A stretch of 64,000 bases of DNA from Cellulomonas sp. Y8. Its GTDB lineage: Bacteria > Actinomycetota > Actinomycetes > Actinomycetales > Cellulomonadaceae. Position numbers and translations under genes: made by a program. The notes under the pieces were generated by a model. That model saw only the letters and a list, made by a program, of their open reading frames with translations, did no database searches and was not told the DNA's origin. Location of the stretch: positions 1,178,001 to 1,242,000 of the forward strand of contig NZ_CP041203.1 of assembly GCF_008033115.1 (NCBI RefSeq), read 5' to 3'. Shown piece after piece: positions 44,203 to 52,098 of the stretch. How positions within the stretch are numbered: position 1 is the stretch's first letter; each line of letters starts with the position of its first letter.

Positions 44203-45102
44203 ATGGAGGTCGCCGTCGTCGTCACCGCCCACGACCAGCGCGAGCAGGTCGCCGAGGCCGTCGCCTCGGTCCGCGCGCAGACCGCGCCGTGCGCCGAGCT
44301 CGTGGTGGTCGACGACGGGTCGACGGACGCCGCGTCGCTGGCCGTGCTCGACCGGTTGCGCGCCGACGGGGTCCGGGTGCTCCGCCAGGACAACGCGGGG
44401 GTGAGCGCGGCGCGGAACGCCGGGATCGCGGCGACGCGGGCGCCGCTGGTGCTGGTGCTCGACGGCGACGACCGGCTGGCCACGACGTTCCTGGCGCGCG
44501 TCGCGCCGCTGCTCGCCGACCCCGACGTGGTCGCGGCGTCGTCCTGGCTGGCGCTGTTCGGTGTGGCGTCCGGGGCGGTGCGGCCGGGCGGCGGGGACCT
44601 GGTCGACTTTCTGCACCGGAACGCCTGCCCGGGTTCGGCGGTGCTGCGGCGCGGGGCGTGGGAGCGGGCCGGCGGGTACGACGAGGCGATGCGCACCGGG
44701 TTCGAGGACTGGGACCTGTACCTGGGGATGCTCGCGGGCGGCGGGCGGGTCGCGATCGCGCCGGAGCCGCTGCTGGAGTACCGGACCGCGCCCGCGTCCG
44801 CGAACGTGCGGAGCATGACCCGGCGGCTCGCGCTGTTCCGGGGGCTCGTCGACAAGCACCGCGCGGCCTACGTGGCGCACCTGGCCGACGTGCTGGTCGC
44901 GCTGGAGGCGACCGCGGTGCGCCGGCTCGGCGACTGGGAGGCCCTGGTGGCGGCGGACCCGGCGCTGCCGCTGGTGGAGCCGACGTTCGGCGACGGCGGC
45001 ATGGCCGCGCACGTGCGCGTGGCGACGGCCCACGGGGCCCGCGCGGCCCGCGCCGCCCGTGAGGCCCCCGCCGAGCGAGTACCCGACGCGTCGAACGAGT
45101 AG
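44203..45102 (+). CDS. Glycosyltransferase family 2 protein
   Basis: 299 residues. The GT-A nucleotide-sugar fold is shown by VVVTAHDQREQVAEAVASVR, VVVDDGSTDAAS, the DxD-like VLDGDDRLA and the later EDWDLYLGML. There are no membrane helices. It probably transfers a sugar to a surface polymer or to a lipid acceptor; the acceptor is unknown. It is divergent from the galactosidase operon. Its last codons overlap the left arm of a dispersed palindrome that may be its terminator. Confidence 0.88.
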   Translation: MEVAVVVTAHDQREQVAEAVASVRAQTAPCAELVVVDDGSTDAASLAVLDRLRADGVRVLRQDNAGVSAARNAGIAATRAPLVLVLDGDDRLATTFLARVAPLLADPDVVAASSWLALFGVASGAVRPGGGDLVDFLHRNACPGSAVLRRGAWERAGGYDEAMRTGFEDWDLYLGMLAGGGRVAIAPEPLLEYRTAPASANVRSMTRRLALFRGLVDKHRAAYVAHLADVLVALEATAVRRLGDWEALVAADPALPLVEPTFGDGGMAAHVRVATAHGARAARAAREAPAERVPDASNE

Positions 45103-45128
45103 CCGGCGACTGCTCGCTCGACGCGTCG
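45084..45128. repeat. Dispersed CGACGCGTCGANCGAG palindrome, copy 2
   Basis: CGACGCGTCGAACGAG (45084-45099), a 13-nt loop, then CTCGCTCGACGCGTCG (45113-45128), complementary except for one base. The element spans the glycosyltransferase stop codon. It shares arm and loop features (TACCCG or TAGCCG, then GGCGACTGCTCGCT) with copy 1 at 23965. Confidence 0.75.
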
Positions 45129-45179
45129 GTTGCCCTCTCGGCGGACGCGAGGGGCCGAGGCCGCCGGCCGCCTCCCGAG

Positions 45180-45719
45180 TCAGCGGCGCGTGTGCGCGGC
45201 CAGGGTCGCCAGGGTCAGCGCCACCGCGTCCTCGGCGAACGCGCCGCGGTAGTCCGGCCCCCGCTGCGCCGCCCAGGCGCGCCACGCGGCGCCGCCCCAG
45301 GTGCCCGCGGCCGAGAACAGCGCCGCCGTCGCCGCCGGCAGGACGACCGAGCGGCCCCGCTGCCGGGCCAGCGCCACGCCGCCGAGCGCCGCCGCCACCG
45401 CCCGGCTCTGCGGGCCGGGCGGGTTCAACCGGCTCGGCGTGCTCGGGAGCTTGTCGCCGGTGAGCTCGACGAGGACGCCCAGCCGGGCGCTCAGGCGCTT
45501 GAGCCCCCCGTTCGCGGGGTCGGCCAGCGTCGGGGCCGCGAGCGCCAGCGACGCCCGGCTGCCCGCGGCGACGCCGAGCACGGCGCTGCGCAGCAGCAGC
45601 CCGGCGGCGGTCCCGCGGCGCCGGGGCAGCGCGAGCGCGACGGTCGGGTCACCGGGCACGGGGCCCGGGCCGGCACGGTGGTGGGTGCGGTGCACGGTGC
45701 GGTCGTGTCGTCGTCCCAT
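45180..45719 (-). CDS. DUF4126-like membrane protein
   Basis: 179 residues. Hydrophobic helices include GTAAGLLLRSAVLGVAAGSR and the C-terminal Ala-rich segments. The motif VLVELTGDKLPSTPSRLNPP, followed by a small-residue helix, resembles the DUF4126 signature (EL-ADKLP-TP-R). The function of this family is unknown. ATG at 45719. It is separated from the anti-sigma gene by two strong hairpins. Confidence 0.65.
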   Translation of the reverse strand: MGRRHDRTVHRTHHRAGPGPVPGDPTVALALPRRRGTAAGLLLRSAVLGVAAGSRASLALAAPTLADPANGGLKRLSARLGVLVELTGDKLPSTPSRLNPPGPQSRAVAAALGGVALARQRGRSVVLPAATAALFSAAGTWGGAAWRAWAAQRGPDYRGAFAEDAVALTLATLAAHTRR

Positions 45720-45790
45720 CCACCGACGGTCCCGTGCCCCGCGCCGGTCGGCAACCGCAGGGGGTCCGGGGTGCCGACGCCCGGACGCAC

Positions 45791-45829
45791 CGCGGGCGGG
45801 GAGCCGTCCCTCCCGGCTCCCCGCCCGCG
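45791..45829 (-). terminator. Terminator hairpin downstream of the anti-sigma gene
   Basis: A 16-bp perfect stem (CGCGGGCGGGGAGCCG and complement) with a 7-nt loop. A second hairpin lies between it and the gene at 45851-45881. Confidence 0.75.
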
Positions 45830-45850
45830 TCAGGGCTGCAGCGCCCCCTG

Positions 45851-45881
45851 CGCGCCCGGCCGCCCTCCGCGGCCGGGCGCG
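45851..45881 (-). terminator. First hairpin after the anti-sigma gene
   Basis: A 12-bp perfect stem (CGCGCCCGGCCG and complement) with a 7-nt loop, 8 nt after the stop codon. Confidence 0.65.
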
Positions 45882-45888
45882 TCGCCGG

Positions 45889-47355
45889 TCACCCGGCGAG
45901 ATCGAGCGAGCCCTCGTCGACGGCGACGACGCTCCAGGTGGTGGAGCCGTCGGCGTCGGAGAGCTCGTAGGCGGGCACCAGCAGGGCCGCGCCGTCGGCG
46001 CCGGACACCTGGGTGACACCGAGCCTGGCCCCGGTGATCGTGACCTGCTGCACCGACCACGGGATCGCCGAGCCGGGCGCGGCGGTCGGCGGGACCGTCG
46101 GGTCGGCCGACGCCGACGACGACGCGTCGGCCCCCGCGGCGCCGTCGGTGGCCTCCGCCCGCGCCAGCGGCATGACGCCGCCGGAGCCGGAGCCGAACCG
46201 CGGGTCGTTCAGCCGCTCCACCGCGGTCGCCGCGCCGACGACCGGGTACTCCCCCAGGTCGACGAGCGGGGCCAGCGACCCGTAGAGCGACTGCACGCCG
46301 TCGGCGACCAGCGTCACCGACCAGGTCAGGCCGGTCTGCTGCCCGTCGAGCACCTGGTAGGCGGTGACCGACGACGAGCGCGCGTCGCCCGTGTCGACGA
46401 CCTCGTACTGGTAGCCGTCCGGGTCGACGCCGAGCGAGCCGAGCAGGTCCCGGACGGCCGAGGTCGCGGCGTCGCCCGCCGGGGCCGGGCCACCCGTCGG
46501 CTCGCAGGACGGGCCGACGACCGTCGGGAGCGCCGGGTCGACGAGCGTCGGGTCGAGGGTCCCGGGCTCCGGGGACGACTCGCCGGCGGCGAGGCTCTCG
46601 GACGCCGTCCCCGCCGAGCCGTCCGACGTCGCCGCGCCGTCCGGCTGGTCCGGCGCCGACGCGGTGCACGACCACGGGTCACGGGTCGGGTCGTAGTAGC
46701 TCACGCCGGCGGTGCCGTCGGGCTGCAGGGACACGGTCGGGCCCGAGCCGTCCTGCGGGCCGACCGTCCACGCGCCGTACTGCTGCACCGGGTCGCCGGC
46801 GACGCCCAGGACGCCGGCGACGCGCGCCGCGGTCTCCGCGGAGAACACCGACGCGGCGTCGAACGCCCACGCGTGGCCGGAGCCCGCGTCGTCGGCGAGC
46901 CCCGAGGCGGTGAACACCGCCCGGCCGCCGAACCAGGGCGCGATCCGCTTGTCCGCGGAGTCGGCGGCCCCCGACATCGCCGTCGCCGCCTCGGGGCCGG
47001 CGCCCTGCAGGGTGATCGGCGCGTCCGCCGTGACCGTGCTCCCGTCGCCGCCGGTCGCACCGACGGCGTAGCCGCCCGCACCCGCGACGACGGCGGCCGC
47101 CGCGGCCACCGCGGCGACCTGGAGCCACCGGGAGCGGCGGCGCGGGGCGAGCTCGACGACGGTGTCGCCGTCGGGGGCGGGGGCGGACGTCGGCGCGTCG
47201 GCCGCGGTCCGGCGCGCGACCTCGGCCCGCAGCGCCGCCGTGTCCAGGTGGGCGTCCGCGGCGGGGTCGGCGGCGTGCAGCCGGGCCAGGGCCTCGTCCT
47301 CCGCCCGGGCCGCGGCGGCGGCCGGGTCCGGGTGCTGGTCGCGGTGCTCGTCCAC
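45889..47355 (-). CDS. Putative membrane anti-sigma factor partner of the ECF sigma gene
   Basis: 488 residues. A charged cytoplasmic N-terminus of about 70 residues comes first, then one membrane helix (about 74-98, WLQVAAVAAAAAVVAGAGGY), then an external domain of about 390 residues with two Ser/Ala/Thr/Pro-rich linkers. No HxxxCxxC anti-sigma zinc motif is present. GTG at 47355 with GAGGAG upstream was chosen. The assignment rests on topology, its place after the ECF gene, and the shared promoter. It may sense an envelope signal. Substrate-like beta domains cannot be named. Confidence 0.7.
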   Translation of the reverse strand: MDEHRDQHPDPAAAAARAEDEALARLHAADPAADAHLDTAALRAEVARRTAADAPTSAPAPDGDTVVELAPRRRSRWLQVAAVAAAAAVVAGAGGYAVGATGGDGSTVTADAPITLQGAGPEAATAMSGAADSADKRIAPWFGGRAVFTASGLADDAGSGHAWAFDAASVFSAETAARVAGVLGVAGDPVQQYGAWTVGPQDGSGPTVSLQPDGTAGVSYYDPTRDPWSCTASAPDQPDGAATSDGSAGTASESLAAGESSPEPGTLDPTLVDPALPTVVGPSCEPTGGPAPAGDAATSAVRDLLGSLGVDPDGYQYEVVDTGDARSSSVTAYQVLDGQQTGLTWSVTLVADGVQSLYGSLAPLVDLGEYPVVGAATAVERLNDPRFGSGSGGVMPLARAEATDGAAGADASSSASADPTVPPTAAPGSAIPWSVQQVTITGARLGVTQVSGADGAALLVPAYELSDADGSTTWSVVAVDEGSLDLAG

Positions 47356-47416
47356 GGTGGTCTCCTCGGGTCCGTGCGCCCTCCGCCGGTGCGGCGCGGG
47401 GCGCGTCCACCCCCTC

Positions 47417-47444
47417 TGTGTCGCCGGCCCGGCGGGCCTTGCAC
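47417..47444 (-). promoter_or_regulatory. ECF-type promoter before the anti-sigma gene
   Basis: On the minus strand, GTGCAAG (47438-47444), a 15-bp spacer and GACACA (47417-47422). The same boxes with the same spacing lie before the sigma gene at 48134-48161. The element lies in the 124-nt spacer between the two genes, so the anti-sigma gene can be transcribed on its own. Confidence 0.65.
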
Positions 47445-47479
47445 GGGCGGCGCCCCAGGGCGCGCGGTCGCGCGGGCGG

Positions 47480-48076
47480 TCAGTCCGCCGCCCACGCCTC
47501 CCGGAGTCGCGACCGGGCGCGGGACAGGGCGGCGTCCGCCCCGCCACGAGACACCCCGAGCACGAGCGCGAGGTCGTCGCCCGTCAGGCCCTCCCAGGCG
47601 GTGAGGAGCAGCACCTGGCGGTCCCGGGCGCTGAGCCGGGCGAGCGCCTCGCGCACCCGCTCGTCGCGCACGGCCAGGACCGCGGGGTCGTCGGGGTCGG
47701 GCTCGTCGGGCACGGTCTCCACCGGCACCGGGCGGCCCTTGCGGCGGTGGTTGGCGAGCACGAAGCCCGCCGTCCGGTAGAGCCACGGCAGCTCGTGGCC
47801 GTCGGGCACCTCCGCGCGCCGGCGCCAGGCGACGGTCAGCACGTCCGCCGCGAGGTCCTCGGCGTCGTCCGCCGCACCGCGACGCAGCAGGTACCGGTGC
47901 ACGGCCGTCGCGTGCCGGGCGAACAGGTCCTCGAACCAGGGCGCGTCGCGCGGCCCGGTCGCGGCGTCGGGGGACGGCGCGGGCGCGTCCGTCCCGGCGA
48001 CGTCGACCGACCCCTCGGCGGCGTCCGTCCCGGCGGCGGCGTCCGGCCCGGCGGCCGGTTGCTGAGCGCTGTGCAC
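47480..48076 (-). CDS. RNA polymerase ECF-subfamily sigma factor
   Basis: 198 residues. Region 2 (WFEDLFARHATAVHRYLLRR then DDAEDLAADVLTVAWRR, about residues 45-90) and region 4 (ALARLSARDRQVLLLTAWEG then VLGVSRGGADAALSRARSRL) are complete. A 40-residue Ala/Pro-rich N-terminus precedes region 2. The GTG at 48076 has GAGGGGA 4-5 nt upstream. It is followed by a membrane protein of anti-sigma topology. The GTGCAAG-N15-GACACA element before both genes suggests autoregulation. Confidence 0.93.
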   Translation of the reverse strand: MHSAQQPAAGPDAAAGTDAAEGSVDVAGTDAPAPSPDAATGPRDAPWFEDLFARHATAVHRYLLRRGAADDAEDLAADVLTVAWRRRAEVPDGHELPWLYRTAGFVLANHRRKGRPVPVETVPDEPDPDDPAVLAVRDERVREALARLSARDRQVLLLTAWEGLTGDDLALVLGVSRGGADAALSRARSRLREAWAAD

Positions 48077-48133
48077 GCGTTCCCCTCGCGTCGGTGGCGA
48101 GGCGCGCGCGTCGGCGCGCGCCTGTGCCACCAC

Positions 48134-48161
48134 TGTGTCGCGTCGGGGCCGGTTCTTGCAC
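48134..48161 (-). promoter_or_regulatory. ECF-type autoregulatory promoter before the sigma gene
   Basis: On the minus strand, GTGCAAG (48155-48161), 15 bp, GACACA (48134-48139), 58 nt before the GTG start. It is identical in both boxes and spacing to the element at 47417-47444; the spacers differ, so the match is not a simple duplication. Confidence 0.65.
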
Positions 48162-48184
48162 CCGGCTCTCGGACGCGCCCCGCC

Positions 48185-48814
48185 TCAGCGGTCGGCAGGC
48201 CCCACCGGCGACACGCCCAGCTCGTGCACCAGCAGCAGGAACGCCCGCCCGTACGGGGTCCCCGCGGTCTCCGCCCGCACCCGGTCCCAGTCGATCTGCT
48301 CGCGCAGCGCCCGGACCATCGCGATCATCCGCGTGAAGTCGCAGTAGTGCTCCCCGAGCACCCGCATCTTCGCCGAGATGATGTCCGTGGCGTCGAGCAC
48401 CGGCATCCGGACCGCCAGCACCTCCATCACGTCCGAGCGCGCGAGCATCTCCCGCGTGATCGGCTCGCCGACCATCCGGAACAGGATGTCGACCAGCGCC
48501 CCGTGGTGGAACGCCTTGAACAGCCAGTTCTCGGGCGGGTCCTGCACGTCGAGGCCGGCGGCGGCGAGCGCGGCCCGCGCCTGCGGCACGTCCTCCTCCG
48601 AGATGGCGAAGTCGGCGTCGTGGTCGGGCTCCGGCGCACCGCGGGCCCAGGCGGCGTACCCGCCGACCAGGGCGAACGGGATCCCCGCCTCCTCCAGCGC
48701 GACGGCCGCCATCCGGAGGGCGTCCTGCAGCGCGGTGCGCGGGTCGGGCGGGTCCGCGGCACCGGGGCCCACCTCGGCACCCACGGCGGCTGCGGTCGCG
48801 GCGTCGGAGGTCAT
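48185..48814 (-). CDS. Nucleotidyltransferase family protein
   Basis: 209 residues. The polymerase-beta-type core GIPFALVGGYAAWARGAPEP then DHDADFAISEED carries the GG and D-x-D residues of an MNT/AbiEii-like transferase. The C-terminus has a helical region (ISAKMRVLGEHYCDFTRMIA). The substrate is not known. A cognate HEPN or antitoxin gene is not adjacent, so a toxin-antitoxin role is unsupported. It is divergent from the EEP-family gene. Confidence 0.78.
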   Translation of the reverse strand: MTSDAATAAAVGAEVGPGAADPPDPRTALQDALRMAAVALEEAGIPFALVGGYAAWARGAPEPDHDADFAISEEDVPQARAALAAAGLDVQDPPENWLFKAFHHGALVDILFRMVGEPITREMLARSDVMEVLAVRMPVLDATDIISAKMRVLGEHYCDFTRMIAMVRALREQIDWDRVRAETAGTPYGRAFLLLVHELGVSPVGPADR

Positions 48815-48873
48815 GCCCCCGGAGTCTGCACGACGACGCGCGCGTCCGCAGGGCGACGGGAAGAATCGCCGAC

Positions 48874-49653
48874 GTGCGACTCGCGACGTTCAACATCCTG
48901 CACGGGCGGAGCCTGACCGACGGCAAGGTGGACCTGGACAGGTTCGCCTCGGCCGTCCGAGGGCTCGACGCCGAGGTCCTGGCGCTCCAGGAGGTCGACC
49001 GCGACCAGCCACGGTCGCACGGCGCCGACCTGACGGCCGTCGCGGCGGAGGCGATGGGCGCGCAGGCGCACCGGTTCGTCGCCACGCTGCACGGCCACCC
49101 CGGCACGTGGACCGCCGCCACCGGAGAGGACCAGCCGGCGATCGCCGCCTACGGCATCGCGCTGCTCAGCCGGCACCCGGTCAGCGCCTGGCGGGTGCTG
49201 ACCCTGCCGACGCTCCGCCGCCGGGTGCCGATGGTGCACCGCGGGAACCGGCGCCCGTCGCTGGTGCAGGACGAGCAGCGGGCGGCGCTGGCCGCGGTCG
49301 TCGAGACCCCGGACGGCCCGATCACCGTCGTCGCGACCCACCTGACGTTCATCACCGCGTGGAACGTCGTCCAGCTGCGGCACCTCGTGCGGGCGTGCCG
49401 GGGCCTGCCGAGGCCGCTGGCCGTCACGGGCGACCTCAACCTCGAGGGCGCGATGCCGGCCCGGGTCTCGGGCTGGCGGTCCGTCGGGCGGGTGAACACG
49501 TTCCCCGTCGAGGTCCCGGACCGGCAGATCGACCACGTGCTGCTCGACGGTCCGGTCGTGCCGTCGAGCGAGCCGGTCGCCGTCGACACCGGGATGTCGG
49601 ACCACCGCGCGCTGGTCGTCGACCTGGTGCTCGGCGGGGGTCGCGCGGGCTGA
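48874..49653 (+). CDS. Endonuclease/exonuclease/phosphatase family protein
   Basis: 259 residues. The metal-dependent EEP fold is shown by LATFNILHGRS at the start (Asn), LALQEVDRDQPRS (Glu), THLTF, VTGDLNLE (Asp/Asn), IDHVLLD and the final MSDHRALVVDL (Asp-His). All catalytic positions are present. There is no signal peptide. It could hydrolyse a phosphodiester in a nucleic acid, a phosphoinositide or another small molecule. The GTG start is at 48874; AAGAAT 7 nt upstream could serve as a -10 for a leaderless mRNA. Confidence 0.88.
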   Translation: MRLATFNILHGRSLTDGKVDLDRFASAVRGLDAEVLALQEVDRDQPRSHGADLTAVAAEAMGAQAHRFVATLHGHPGTWTAATGEDQPAIAAYGIALLSRHPVSAWRVLTLPTLRRRVPMVHRGNRRPSLVQDEQRAALAAVVETPDGPITVVATHLTFITAWNVVQLRHLVRACRGLPRPLAVTGDLNLEGAMPARVSGWRSVGRVNTFPVEVPDRQIDHVLLDGPVVPSSEPVAVDTGMSDHRALVVDLVLGGGRAG

Positions 49654-49716
49654 CCGGGGCGTACCCGTCCCGGGCGCGCCGCCGCGGGAGGCGCTGGGGG
49701 TCCACCGGCCTCGGGG

Positions 49717-50163
49717 TCAGTCGGCCTCGGGGTCGACCAGGAACCAGACGGTCTTTCCGTCCGAGCCGTGCTCGTCGACGCCCCAGGTGCGGGACAGCGC
49801 CTCGACCAGCGCCATGCCGCGGCCGCTGACCGCGGTCGGCGCGGGGTGCTGCACCTGCGGGCGCGCGGGGCTCTCGTCCGTCACCGCGACGCGCACGCCC
49901 CGGTGGTCGATCCGCACGGCCACGCGGACGCGCCCGTGCTCGGGCCCGTGCACGACGGCGTTCGCCACCACCTCGCCGGTCAGCAGCTCGATCACCTGGT
50001 TCGCCGACCCCGACACACCCGAGGCGGCCACCCGGTGCATGATCCAGTGCCGCGCCGCGCGCGGGGCCGACCGACGGGCGTCCAGGACCAGCTCGTCGTG
50101 CTCCGCGCGCGCGTCAGCACGCCGCGCACCCGGCGCCGAACGAAGGTCCCTGACGTCACCCAC
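49717..50163 (-). CDS. ATP-binding anti-sigma-type serine kinase (HATPase_c_2)
   Basis: 148 residues. GHKL ATPase boxes are visible: N box (LLTGEVVANAVVHGPEHG), G1 (VAVTDESPARPQV) and G2 (VSGRGMALVEALSRTWGVD). These small RsbW/SpoIIAB-like proteins regulate sigma factors or anti-anti-sigma proteins; many actinobacterial ones are orphans, as here. GTG at 50163 was chosen. Confidence 0.85.
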   Translation of the reverse strand: MGDVRDLRSAPGARRADARAEHDELVLDARRSAPRAARHWIMHRVAASGVSGSANQVIELLTGEVVANAVVHGPEHGRVRVAVRIDHRGVRVAVTDESPARPQVQHPAPTAVSGRGMALVEALSRTWGVDEHGSDGKTVWFLVDPEAD

Positions 50164-50343
50164 CCGCCTACTGTGCCCGACGCGGCGCCTGTCCGCTGAC
50201 CGAACGACACGCCGGGTAGGGGTTCCGCACCGCCGGCGGGGGTGCCCGTCGGGGGTCGTCGGTCGTACTGTCGCAGGGCACGGCGGGCGCCCGACGGGTC
50301 TTCCGGGGGGTGGCACCGACGGCCCGAGCCGCAGGGAGGTCCC

Positions 50344-51957
50344 GTGCCCGCCGACGCCCCGGACCGCGCACCCGCCGGCCTGGTGCTGCGTTCCCCCGCC
50401 GGCCGGGGCACGCTGCTCGCGACGGTCCTCGGGTCCGCGCTCGTCTTCCTCGACGGCACCGTCGTCGGGATCGCCCTGCCCGCCATCGCCGACGACCTGG
50501 GCGCCACGACCGCCGGGCTGCAGTGGACGGTGAACGGCTACGCGCTCACCCTCGCGGCGCTCCTGCTGCTCGGCGGGTCGCTCGGCGACCGGTTCGGCCG
50601 TCGGCGCGTGTTCCTCATCGGCACCGTCGCGTTCGCCGCCGCCTCGGTGCTCTGCGCCGTCGCCCCGACCGTCGGGGGCTGCTGGTCGCGGCGCGTGCGC
50701 TGCAGGGCGTCGGCGGCGCGCTGCTCACCCCGGGGTCGCTGGCGATCCTCCAGGCCACGTTCGTCGCCGGCGACCGGGCGAAGGCCATCGGCGCGTGGTC
50801 GGGGCTGAGCGGGGCCGCCGGGGCGGTAGCGCCCTTCCTCGGCGGCTGGATCGTCGAGCAGGTCGGCTGGCGCTGGGTGTTCGGCATCAACATCCCGCTC
50901 GCGGCGCTGGTGGTCGTCGTCGCCGTGCGGTTCGTCCCCGAGTCCGCGGACCCCGAGGCGTCCGGGCGGCTGGACGTCCTGGGCACCGTGCTCGCGGGGA
51001 TCGGGCTCGGTGCCCTGACCTGGTCGCTCACGGCGTGGTCCGAGGCGGGGACACCGACCGGGCCGGTGCTGGCCGTGGGCGGGGCCGGGGGTGCTCGCCC
51101 TGGCCGGGTTCCTCGTCGCCGAGGCGCGCTCCGACCACCCGGCGCTGCCGCTGCGGCTGTTCCGCTGGCGGCCGTTCGCCGCCGTGAACCTCGCGACCCT
51201 GCTGGTCTACGCGGCGCTCACCGGCATCTTCTTCTTCCTCCCGGTCACGCTCCAGGTGGTCACCGGCTGGTCGCCGCTGGCCGCGGGGATCGCCTCGCTG
51301 CCGGTCACCCTGCTCATGCTGCTGCTGTCGGCGCAGGGTGGGGCGCTCGGGGCGCGGATCGGACCGCGGATCCCCATGACGGTCGGGCCGCTGCTCGCCG
51401 GCGCCGGGGCCGTCCTGCTCGGCGGCATCGGGCGGGACGCGCACTACCTGCTCGACGTGCTCCCCGGCGTCCTGCTGGTCGGCCTGGGCCTCGTGCTCAC
51501 CGTCGCGCCGCTCACGGCCACCGCGCTCGCCGCGGCGCCCGACCACCTGGCCGGGGTGGCGTCCGCGACCAACAACGCCGTCGCGCGCGTCGCGGGGCTG
51601 CTCGCCGTCGCGGTGCTGCCCCTGGTGGCGGGGGTCGGCGCGGGGCTGTCCGACCCGGACGTGCTCGCCGACGCGCACCCCGTGGCGATGCTGGCGTGCG
51701 CCGGGCTCATGGCGGCGGGGGCGGTGGTGTCGGCGATCGCGATCCCGGGGTCCGCGGCGGAGGTGGCGCCGCCGGTGTCGACGGGAGCGGGGAAGGCGGC
51801 GGGGACGGCGGCGGGGGACGCGGCAGGGGCGGCGGCTGCGGACGGGGCGGGGACGGCGCCGGGGGACGCGGCGCGGACGGAGAAGGCGGGAACCACGGGC
51901 TCGGAGGAGCCGCCGAGCGCGCCCGCGGGGCCTGTCGGCGGAGAGGCCCGCGGTTGA
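50344..51957 (+). pseudogene. MFS drug-efflux transporter (DHA2 type), disrupted by two frame changes
   Basis: The N-terminus (LGSALVFLDGTVVGIALPAI, then GGSLGDRFGRRRVFLIG, the MFS loop) is in one frame. Homology moves to the next frame at a G5 run (50674-50678, one G too few), continuing as LLVAARALQGVGGALLTPGS up to LSLTAWSEAGTPTG. It returns to the first frame at another G5 run (51087-51091, one G too many), then MLALAGFLVAEARSDHP to the end. Restored, it would have about 538 residues and 14 helices, with an Ala/Gly-rich tail. Without correction translation stops at 50808. The GTG has GGGAGGT upstream. Either decay or an assembly error explains it. Confidence 0.8.
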
Positions 51958-52086
51958 CCGCTCGGTGCGGCGGTGGCGCGCTCGGGCCCGGGCGTCGTGC
52001 GGGCGCCGAGTCGTCCACAGGTGCGGTGGTCGTGCTCCGTCCCCAGGGCGAGGTGCCGCCGCCGGGGTCGTGTCGGTGGGCGTCGG

Positions 52087-52092
52087 TAGTGT
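52087..52092 (+). promoter_or_regulatory. -10 box before the DUF222 gene
   Basis: TAGTGT followed by 6 nt and the ATG at 52099, consistent with leaderless transcription. The -35 is not clear. Confidence 0.5.
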
Positions 52093-52098
52093 CGTTCC

